Assembly (NCBI GenBank): GCA_011523195.1
Contig: WTHH01000032.1
Span: 1-7,509 of the forward strand
Length of the DNA: 7,509 bases
Origin: Verrucomicrobiales bacterium
GTDB taxonomy: Bacteria; Verrucomicrobiota; Verrucomicrobiia; Limisphaerales; UBA1096
Reading direction: 5' to 3'
Positions 1 through 5,268 of the stretch are shown here, piece after piece; positions within the stretch are counted from its first letter, which is position 1, and each line of letters begins with the position of its first letter. The position numbers and the translations under genes are program-made. The notes beneath the pieces are model-generated. The model was not told the DNA's origin, searched no databases, and worked only from the letters and a program-made list of their open reading frames with translations.

Positions 1-1038
1 GCTCATGACAGCGTGGCTAATGAAGTAGTGACGGCAATCGTGGAAACCGAAGCCGTGAACGCCAGCAATTTTACGTGCTCGGTAGATAGCTTCTTTCAGG
101 CTCTTCGCCGGAGCATCTTCCCTAGACATTCGTGGTGCAGGCAGTAGCCATGCTGAGCCATTGCCTCTAGCTTGCATACTAGTGAGTAAGTCGGCCAGAG
201 AAGTGTTGAAGTCAACGGCTCGGGACTCGTGGTTTTTGCTTAAGCCGTCTGAACCGATAATAAGTTGCTGTTTGTCCCAGTTCACATCCGACCATTTCAG
301 GCGAAGTGTCTCGCTGGCTCGTGAGCCGCACCGCGTCATAAGCCTTAGATAGTCAGCCAAGAGTTGCCCGTTACGAGCGTTTTCTAGGGCGGCAGTACAT
401 ATTGACTCGATCTGTTCAAAGGTAAATAGAGGGCGCTTTTTGGGTTTCCACCGTATTGGCTTAATTCCAGCCGTTGGAAGTATTTCGATTAGTCCGTTGT
501 CCTGCGCGTGATTCAGGACGTTACTCAAGACAGTTATGGACAGGTTGACTGTTCTTCCGGTCCAGCCAGCTTTTAGTTTTTCGGATCGGTAATTCAAGAG
601 ATGTGATTTCCGAATTAGATGTAATCTGATATCCCCGATGAACTTAGCCCAATGCTTGCAATGCAGTTTCTCTGAGTCGACTGTACTTGGCCGTTTGAGA
701 TGGTGAATTTGTGAGATGTAGATAGGCCAGTACTTGGTCCAGGTGGGGCAATATTGCTGGCCAGTAGAAACAACAGGTTTCTGCCTGATTTTCTCTAGCT
801 CTGCCTGCGCCTGAACCAGAGTCTTGGCATTAAGAGGTACGCGACGTTGAGCTCGTTTGCCATTGGAGTCAGTTGTGGTGATTCGGGCATAAAAGATTTT
901 GCCACGTTTCCACAGGCCACGGATTGGCTTTTTGGATGAGTCGAGGACAGGTGAAAACGATCTGCTCTTTTTAGACTCACGCGATGAAGAATAGGCACCA
1001 AAAAAGGCACCAACGGATTTGCTGATATTCTTGTTCAC
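1..1038 (-). CDS. Tyrosine recombinase (phage-type integrase), 3' end beyond window
   Basis: The minus-strand frame is open from the window edge up to tandem stops TAA TAA at 1053-1048, giving 346 codons from the only plausible start, GTG at 1038. No ATG occurs before about residue 234 and no Shine-Dalgarno is visible. Residues about 35-80 (GLWKRGKIFYARIT, then KRAQRRVPLNAKT) resemble an arm-type DNA-binding domain. Residues about 90-190 look like the helical core-binding domain. The catalytic domain shows Arg240 in TRCGSRASETLRLKW, a likely beta-hairpin lysine Lys268 (SKNHESR), and the HxxR box His333-Asp-Cys-Arg336. The last His/Trp and the nucleophilic Tyr should lie just beyond position 1. 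In this family the enzyme excises and integrates mobile elements by site-specific recombination. The gene reads away from the adjacent tRNA-Leu, the usual layout of a tRNA-targeted island whose body would extend leftward. No in-frame stop or frameshift is seen, so it is probably functional. Confidence 0.93.
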   Translation of the reverse strand, partial: MNKNISKSVGAFFGAYSSSRESKKSRSFSPVLDSSKKPIRGLWKRGKIFYARITTTDSNGKRAQRRVPLNAKTLVQAQAELEKIRQKPVVSTGQQYCPTWTKYWPIYISQIHHLKRPSTVDSEKLHCKHWAKFIGDIRLHLIRKSHLLNYRSEKLKAGWTGRTVNLSITVLSNVLNHAQDNGLIEILPTAGIKPIRWKPKKRPLFTFEQIESICTAALENARNGQLLADYLRLMTRCGSRASETLRLKWSDVNWDKQQLIIGSDGLSKNHESRAVDFNTSLADLLTSMQARGNGSAWLLPAPRMSREDAPAKSLKEAIYRARKIAGVHGFGFHDCRHYFISHAVMS

Positions 1039-1060
1039 TGTTTGTATTTATTAAACAGTG
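1036..1060. promoter_or_regulatory. Perfect inverted repeat over the integrase start codon
   Basis: CACTGTTT at 1036-1043 and AAACAGTG at 1053-1060 form a perfect 8-bp inverted repeat with an AT-rich 9-base spacer. On the minus strand the last three bases of the downstream arm are the integrase GTG start codon (1038-1036). This could be an operator for autoregulation or an RNA hairpin that hides the start codon. No T-run follows on the minus strand, so it is not a standard terminator. The inverted repeat is seen directly; its function is inferred. Confidence 0.55.
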
Positions 1061-1092
1061 ATTTGGCTGCCTGAAATAGGGCCTTAAGAAGA

Positions 1093-1177
1093 TGGTACGC
1101 GCGAAAGGAGTCGAACCTTCACGCCCGAAGGCACCGGAACCTAAATCCGGCGCATCTACCAATTCCGCTACGCGCGC
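1093..1177 (-). tRNA. tRNA-Leu (anticodon UAG)
   Basis: Read on the minus strand, this folds as a complete class II tRNA of 85 nt with encoded CCA. The acceptor stem GCGCGCG pairs with CGCGCGT (a G-U first pair), followed by T8, a three-pair D stem and the D loop GAATTGGTAGA. The anticodon stem is CCGGA/TCCGG with loop TTTAGGT, so the anticodon is TAG at 1143-1141. It has a long variable arm with a TTCG loop, a T stem GAAGG/CCTTT with TTCGACT, then A73 and CCA. It should read CUA and other CUN codons. Its 3' end faces the integrase gene 54 bp away with no terminator between, so read-through into the integrase is possible. It is probably the integration target. Confidence 0.97.
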
Positions 1178-1254
1178 GTCCCGCTGTGGCACTTGGGCAA
1201 CGGAGGTGTCATTCTTCTTTACTACCCCCTGTTGGTAAACGCCGAATCCCGCTT
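1138..1254. repeat. Direct repeat copy A: tRNA-Leu 5' half plus upstream flank
   Basis: This segment matches 2190-2308. The tRNA part (1138-1177) differs from the other copy at only two bases. The flank (1178-1254) is clearly related but more diverged, sharing the order GTGGC-CTTGG-AACGG and an exact AACGCCGAATC (1238-1248 against 2290-2300), then CCGCTT. The flank must contain the tRNA promoter. A weak candidate on the minus strand is TTTACC, 17 bases, AAGAAT. The alignment was made by eye. Confidence 0.75.
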
Positions 1255-1312
1255 TGCAATGCTGTAAGCTAATTTGTTTAAGGGCATAACTCTTTCCAGA
1301 TGCGTAGATTAA

Positions 1313-1909
1313 TCAGGTTTTTTTTTGCTTCTTGTTAACCTGAATTAACAGTTCATTTCGGCGGAGAAACGGCGGTGTCCAAGGTGTATCATAGTATGCA
1401 TTTATTGGATCAGACAATTGTTCGTAATCATTATTCAATATCCAATTCTTAAGTTCTCTTTTTGCTTTATTGGATCCGCCATCAACCCTTTTACCTGAAT
1501 ATCGATAGACTGCATAAAGGCCAGTTGGCCTGGTGCGGACCCGCACATTTTTATCAAGAGGTTCAGGTACATCATTTGAACTCATTGAAGCAGGCAGCAC
1601 GAAAGCCATCGTTTCAATCCCTTCATTTTTCTGGGTAAAAACTGGTGTGGTCATGGCAATTTTTTCTGTTTTTGAATTGCCCTGATCTATGTATCTAAAC
1701 AGGCGCATGAACCCTCCGTCGCCTTGATTCATACTTGTTTCAACCAACTGCAGGTCTGGATATGATCTGAGTTGAATGTTTCCATTTTTGCTTAGAACTT
1801 TATGTGTGGCTTCCTCATAGCCAGATCTACTGATTTTGCTTACTGTTGCACATCCTGTTATTACGATTGCACCTAATAAGAATAAAAGTAGTTTAATCAC
1901 ACAGAACAA
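1313..1909 (-). CDS. SOUL-family heme-binding lipoprotein
   Basis: The 198-residue product has a lipoprotein signal peptide ending in the lipobox VITGC, followed by a SOUL domain filling the rest. Hallmarks in order are YEEATHKVLSKNGNIQLRSYP, FMRLFRYIDQGNSKTEKIAMTTPV, the MAFVLP strand, PEPLDKNVRV, YRYSGKR, LKNWI, and the C-terminal YDTPWTPPFLRRNELLIQV. Family members bind heme or tetrapyrroles. By inference this one is a membrane-anchored periplasmic protein of unknown physiological role. The start is uncertain: TAA at 1912-1910 lies just upstream, leaving TTG at 1909 or GTG at 1900. The GTG start gives MIKLLLFLLGAIVITGC, a more typical signal peptide, and is my preference (195 residues). 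Neither start has a Shine-Dalgarno. The gene lies alone between the two tRNA-Leu copies and is AT-richer than the operon to the right, so it may be imported DNA. Confidence 0.92.
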   Translation of the reverse strand: MFCVIKLLLFLLGAIVITGCATVSKISRSGYEEATHKVLSKNGNIQLRSYPDLQLVETSMNQGDGGFMRLFRYIDQGNSKTEKIAMTTPVFTQKNEGIETMAFVLPASMSSNDVPEPLDKNVRVRTRPTGLYAVYRYSGKRVDGGSNKAKRELKNWILNNDYEQLSDPINAYYDTPWTPPFLRRNELLIQVNKKQKKT

Positions 1910-2189
1910 TTAACATAAGTTCAACGCTCTTCAATTTAATCTCGCCGTTTAAAGCGGTTTCAAGCGCTTAGGGAAGTGTAGTAGGTGGCAGGGTGGAGGG
2001 CTTTAGGTGAGGGCATTCAGGAATGCCTACTTTAGATTGGCAGCAAACTTACCGGGTTCTGATGGGAGAGTAGCTTAACTGTTTTGTGCTACTTTTTGTG
2101 CTGCTTACGTGGATTCCTGCAGGGGTTGGAATTTGCTTATTTCTTTTGGAATTGAGCCATTATGAAACCCAAAGAGGGTTGAATTTGGA
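1910..2189. other. Non-coding stretch between SOUL gene and truncated tRNA
   Basis: No convincing reading frame is present. On the minus strand a weak possible promoter for the SOUL gene is TTGAAA followed, after a long 19-base spacer, by TAAATT near 1935. A small hairpin, AACCC-AAAGA-GGGTT at 2166-2180, sits just beyond the truncated tRNA and has no T-run. A degenerate CAAGCGCTTAGG near 1962-1973 resembles part of the palindrome iterated in the operon. Nothing else is recognised. Confidence 0.5.
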
Positions 2190-2229
2190 AACCTAAATCC
2201 GGCGCGTCTACCAATTCCGCCACGCGCGC
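2190..2229 (-). pseudogene. Truncated tRNA-Leu: 5' half only, anticodon UAG retained
   Basis: The minus strand gives acceptor 5' strand GCGCGCG, the D arm and the anticodon loop TTTAGGT, matching the intact tRNA-Leu at 38 of 40 bases. Similarity stops one base past the anticodon loop. No 3' anticodon strand, variable arm, T arm or CCA follows. Both differences leave the tRNA structure sound, and its D stem is fully Watson-Crick (GCG/CGC), so it is not a randomly decayed copy. A break at the anticodon loop is a known crossover position for tRNA-targeting tyrosine recombinases, which suggests an attachment-site remnant. A partial gene duplication is the alternative. Confidence 0.8.
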
Positions 2230-2308
2230 GTCCAGTCGTGGCGCTTGGCTAACGGCGTCGACATCTGCTTCGCCACCCACTGTTTGGTTAACGCCGAATC
2301 ATCCGCTT
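2230..2308. repeat. Direct repeat copy B: upstream flank of truncated tRNA-Leu
   Basis: This is the counterpart of 1178-1254. It shares the run GTCC, a GTGGC-CTTGG-AACGG block, and exact AACGCCGAATC and CCGCTT. It also holds an internal near-repeat, TTGGCTAACGGCG and TTGGTTAACGCCG about 50 bp apart. The segment leads directly into the 5' region of sulfatase 1, so it may now serve as part of that gene's leader. The remaining bases to 2380 include CTTAGCCAAGTGCTTGG, a degenerate form of the operon palindrome. Confidence 0.65.
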
Positions 2309-2380
2309 AGCCAAGTGCTTGGTTTGGTTGTTCAAAATGCTGGTTTCTAGGCGGGGTTTGGCGCAGATTGGCCGCCTCTC

Positions 2381-3892
2381 ATGAGTCGACTTGTTTTATT
2401 ATTTATTGCCATCGCGCTTGGCCAAGCACTTGGCCAAGCGGCGCTGGAAAAACGGCCACCGAATATCATTTTTCTTTTCGCCGATGACCAGCGGGCGGAT
2501 ACGATCGCTGCCCACGGCAATCCGCACATTCGCACGCCCAACCTCGACCGGATGGCGGAGCGGGGCTTCAGTTTTCGGCGCAACTACTGTGCGGGTTCGT
2601 TCAGCGGCGCGGTGTGCGTGGCCAGCCGGGCGATGCTGATGACCGGCCGGCACTGGATGAATCTGCCGGCTAACCGGCCGGCCACGAACTGGGGGGGCGC
2701 CACCGTCCTGCCCACGCTGTTGGCCAAGCGCGGGGGATACGAGCCGTTCATCATCGGCAAGTGGCACAACGGCAAGGGCATGCTCGACCGGTCTTTCGCC
2801 AACGGCCGCTCCGTCTACATGGGCGGCATGGCGAATCATGCCGACTTCGCCGTGCAGGACTTGAAGGATGGAGAGCTGGGCAAGGAGCGGGATGCCGGTG
2901 GGTTCTCCAGCACGGTGTTTGCGGATGAGGCAGTCCGGTACATTCAACAGGCCAAGGGAGACAAACCGTTCTTCCTCTACGTGGCGTTCATGGCTCCGCA
3001 CGACCCGCGCAATCCGCCCGAGAAATACCGGAAGATGTACTACGAGAATCGTCCGCCGCTGCCGGCGAACTATCTTCCCCAGCATCCCTTCCAAAATGCG
3101 CCGCAAGCCACCTCCGGTCGCGACGAAGGCCTTGCCCCGTGGCCCCGAACCAGGGAGGTCATCAGCGATCAGCTCTGCGAATACTACGGCTTGGTGACGC
3201 ATTTGGACGAACAGGTCGGGCGCATCATGAAGGCGCTCGAGGGCAGTCCACACGCCGACAATACGCTTGTGGTCTACACGGCGGATCACGGGCTGGGGAT
3301 GGGGAGCCACGGCCTGCTCGGCAAACAGAATGTTTACGAGCAGAGCATGCAGTGTCCGCTGATCCTGCAGGGGCCGGGTGTGCCAAAGGGCAAGTCTAGC
3401 GACGCGTTCACCTACGTCCACGACCTTTACTCGACGCTTTGCAGCTTCGCCGGCGTGCCGGTGCCGGTCGGGGTCGATTCGAAAAACCTCGCGCCCATCA
3501 TGCAGGGGGAGGTTGTCCGGATTCGCGACTCAGTTTTTCTGCCATTTCAAAACAACCAGCGGGCGGTCAGTGATGGAAGGTGGAAGTTGCACATCTACCC
3601 GAGAATCAACCATCGGCTGTTGTTCAACCTCGCGACGGACCCTCACGAAACGAGAGACTTGGCCGGGGATTCAGCCCACGGAAAACAGGCCGGGAGAATG
3701 CTGACGTTGATGAATGAATGGCGTGAGCGCCTTGGCGATCCGCACCCGCTTGAGTCAGCCAAGCCTGATCCGAAGGAGCCTCGCTATGACAACGCCAAGC
3801 GCGTACTCGACGTCTGGCAGCCAAAGTGGATTCGCGACAAGTATTTTGGTGGAAGAGAGCGCACGAACCACGGCAAGCGCAAGCGGCGTTGA
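2381..3892 (+). CDS. Secreted formylglycine-dependent sulfatase 1
   Basis: This 503-residue S1-family (alkaline phosphatase superfamily) sulfatase should hydrolyse sulfate esters, probably on polysaccharide, outside the cytoplasm. Residues 1-20 form a Sec signal peptide ending ALGQA. Visible active-site elements are Asp35-Asp36-Gln37 (calcium ligands), the formylglycine motif Cys79-Val-Ala-Ser-Arg83 followed by MLMTG, GKWHNG with Lys127 and His129, His207 in MAPHDP, Asp302-His303 in YTADHG, and Lys315. All expected catalytic positions are present. CxAxR instead of CxPxR is an accepted but less common variant. The mature part resembles iduronate-2-sulfatase and choline-sulfatase-like enzymes more than sulfatase 2 does. 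The ATG at 2381 is chosen because it begins the signal peptide; no Shine-Dalgarno is seen. It is first of four co-directional genes. The substrate cannot be read from the sequence. Confidence 0.95.
   Translation: MSRLVLLFIAIALGQALGQAALEKRPPNIIFLFADDQRADTIAAHGNPHIRTPNLDRMAERGFSFRRNYCAGSFSGAVCVASRAMLMTGRHWMNLPANRPATNWGGATVLPTLLAKRGGYEPFIIGKWHNGKGMLDRSFANGRSVYMGGMANHADFAVQDLKDGELGKERDAGGFSSTVFADEAVRYIQQAKGDKPFFLYVAFMAPHDPRNPPEKYRKMYYENRPPLPANYLPQHPFQNAPQATSGRDEGLAPWPRTREVISDQLCEYYGLVTHLDEQVGRIMKALEGSPHADNTLVVYTADHGLGMGSHGLLGKQNVYEQSMQCPLILQGPGVPKGKSSDAFTYVHDLYSTLCSFAGVPVPVGVDSKNLAPIMQGEVVRIRDSVFLPFQNNQRAVSDGRWKLHIYPRINHRLLFNLATDPHETRDLAGDSAHGKQAGRMLTLMNEWRERLGDPHPLESAKPDPKEPRYDNAKRVLDVWQPKWIRDKYFGGRERTNHGKRKRR
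2416..2440. repeat. Iterated palindrome TTGGCCAA, tandem pair
   Basis: Two copies of TTGGCCAA lie at 2418-2425 and 2430-2437, a 12-bp period. The first is within the perfect palindrome GCTTGGCCAAGC. They encode the end of the sulfatase 1 signal peptide, read twice as Leu-Gly-Gln-Ala. Confidence 0.85.
2720..2727. repeat. Iterated palindrome TTGGCCAA
   Basis: An exact copy followed by GCGCG lies within sulfatase 1, read as Leu-Ala-Lys-Arg (residues 114-117). Confidence 0.75.
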
Positions 3893-3935
3893 GGAGTGAC
3901 CGTTCGCCAAGTGGTTGTTGCTGAACTTGTTGCGT

Positions 3936-3949
3936 CGGGGTTCGCCCCG
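3936..3949 (+). promoter_or_regulatory. GC-rich hairpin with UUCG loop between the sulfatase genes
   Basis: CGGGG at 3936-3940 and CCCCG at 3945-3949 close a TTCG tetraloop, in the 86-bp gap before sulfatase 2. No T-run follows, so it is not a canonical intrinsic terminator. It could be an attenuator, an mRNA-stability or processing element, or chance in GC-rich DNA. Confidence 0.35.
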
Positions 3950-3978
3950 TAGGATTGGCCCGCGAAAATCACAGTAAA

Positions 3979-5268
3979 ATGAAAAACAGATTGTTAACTG
4001 CGTTAGCCTTGGCTGCTTTTACTACGGCAGTTTACCCCGCTTCCGCAAAACCCAATATCTTGATCATTTTCACTGATGATCAGGGCTATGCGGACCTCGC
4101 TTGTTACGGGAACACAAAAAACAAGACGCCGCGGCTGGATCAACTGGCCAAGGAAGGCACGCGGTTCACCTCGTTTTATACGCAGACGGTTTGCGGGCCG
4201 TCGCGCTCGGCGCTGCTGACCGGACGGCAGCCTATCCGCAGTGGCGGTTGGGGCATGCCGGCGGAGGAGATCACCTTGGCGGAGTTGATCCGCAAGGCGG
4301 ACTACCAGACCGCCTGCATCGGCAAGTGGGATGTTTCCAATCGGAAACCGATCATCCCACGCATGCCGAACGCGCAGGGGTTCGATTATTTTTACGGCGC
4401 CCTCGGTGCGAATGACGCCGGCGTGGTACACCTGCATGAAAACAACGAGCCCGCAGGATCCACTCGCGACATGGGCGGATTGATCAAGCTCTACACGGAC
4501 AAGTCGATCGATTACCTCAAAAACAAGCGTGATCCCTACAAGCCGTTCGTGCTCTACCTCGCGCATACGATGATGCACACGATCATCAACGCCTCGCCGA
4601 AGTTTCGCGGCAAGTCGAAGGGCGGGTTGTACGGAGATGTGGTGGAGGAGTTCGATTTCGAAACCGGCCGCCTGCTCGACACGCTCGACGAACTCCAGCT
4701 CATCGACAAAACGCTCGTCATCTACACCAGCGACAACGGTCCGTGGAATCAGGACAAGTATACCAAGCGCAAGAAGGGCCATCCGGCTGGCTCCATTTTC
4801 TGGGGTGAGGCCGGCCCGCTTCGCAACGGAAAAGGGTCACCCTACGAGGCCGGATACCGGTTGCCGTGCATCGTGCGCTGGCCCGGCCGGGTGCGGGCTG
4901 GCCGGGTGAGCGATGCAGAGTTCGCCACTATCGATTTTTTACCCACATTCGCATCGTGGTGTGGGTTTACAGTGCCCAAGGATCGCCACATCGATGGTAT
5001 CGACCAGACCGAATTGCTGCTCGGCAAGCGCGAGACGGGGCGCGAGTTCTTTTATTTCAACAAGGCCGGCGTGCGGCGAGGCAAGTGGAAGTATCTTCGC
5101 GCCAATGCGTTTTTTCACGGCTATGCCGTGGAGGATGATCGGCCCAAGGTCGAGGAACTTTACGACCTCGATGCGGACTTGGGTGAACGCAACAATCTTG
5201 CAGGGAAGCATCCGAAGATTCTCGCCGAGCTACGTTCATTGACCAGTGAACTGGAGGCGAAGAAATGA
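3979..5268 (+). CDS. Secreted formylglycine-dependent sulfatase 2 (arylsulfatase A-like)
   Basis: This 429-residue S1-family sulfatase has a Sec signal peptide (residues 1-23, ending PASA). The ATG at 3979 is preferred to the upstream in-frame TTG at 3955 because it gives a clean signal peptide. Active-site elements are Asp33-Asp34 in FTDDQGYADL, the canonical formylglycine motif Cys72-Gly-Pro-Ser-Arg76 with SALLTGR, Lys116 in GKWDVS, His196 and His200 in LAHTMMHT, Asp252-Asn253 in TSDNGP, and Lys285 in LRNGKGSPYEAG. The latter runs into the typical YRLPCIVRWPG strand. The histidine normally following GKW is an aspartate (Asp118), unlike in sulfatase 1. The C-terminal GKWKYLRA and EELYDLDADLGERNNLA segments are typical of the family. 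It is expected to remove sulfate from a carbohydrate different from that used by sulfatase 1. It overlaps the next gene by 4 bp, implying translational coupling. Confidence 0.95.
   Translation: MKNRLLTALALAAFTTAVYPASAKPNILIIFTDDQGYADLACYGNTKNKTPRLDQLAKEGTRFTSFYTQTVCGPSRSALLTGRQPIRSGGWGMPAEEITLAELIRKADYQTACIGKWDVSNRKPIIPRMPNAQGFDYFYGALGANDAGVVHLHENNEPAGSTRDMGGLIKLYTDKSIDYLKNKRDPYKPFVLYLAHTMMHTIINASPKFRGKSKGGLYGDVVEEFDFETGRLLDTLDELQLIDKTLVIYTSDNGPWNQDKYTKRKKGHPAGSIFWGEAGPLRNGKGSPYEAGYRLPCIVRWPGRVRAGRVSDAEFATIDFLPTFASWCGFTVPKDRHIDGIDQTELLLGKRETGREFFYFNKAGVRRGKWKYLRANAFFHGYAVEDDRPKVEELYDLDADLGERNNLAGKHPKILAELRSLTSELEAKK
5253..5257 (+). promoter_or_regulatory. Shine-Dalgarno GGAGG deciding the glycoside hydrolase start
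   Basis: GGAGG lies 7 bases before ATG 5265, inside the end of sulfatase 2. It favours this start over the in-frame ATG at 5289. It is the only strong ribosome-binding site among the protein genes here. Confidence 0.75.

Noticed and set aside
161..352. Plus-strand frame of 63 residues opposite the integrase
   Set aside because: It lies antisense to the catalytic region of a clear gene and has no recognisable features or ribosome-binding site.
795..1013. Minus-strand frame of 72 residues
   Set aside because: It overlaps the integrase frame, which carries the recognisable recombinase motifs.
977..1192. Minus-strand reading frame of 71 residues containing VAELVDAPDLGSGAFG
   Set aside because: This is the tRNA-Leu gene read as protein, a common false gene call.
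1313..1350. CAGGTT/AACCTG inverted repeat with a T-run at the end of the SOUL gene
   Set aside because: The arms lie within the last codons, the spacer is long, and in the gene's orientation the A/T run is in the loop rather than after the stem, so it is not an intrinsic terminator.
2166..2180. Hairpin AACCC-AAAGA-GGGTT beside the truncated tRNA, considered as a T-arm remnant
   Set aside because: It lacks the TTC loop sequence, and no acceptor strand or CCA follows, so it is not a tRNA 3' half.
2309..2380. Promoter for the sulfatase operon
   Set aside because: I could not find a convincing -35/-10 pair. TTGGTT and TTGTTC are present, but no good -10 follows at the right distance.
2399..3421. 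Long minus-strand frame of 340 residues
   Set aside because: It is a shadow of sulfatase 1, produced by its GC-rich third codon positions. The composition is rich in Arg and His, with no domain seen.
4003..4782. Minus-strand frame of 259 residues, and a similar one at 5691-6476
   Set aside because: Both lie antisense to well-supported genes and show no motif of their own.
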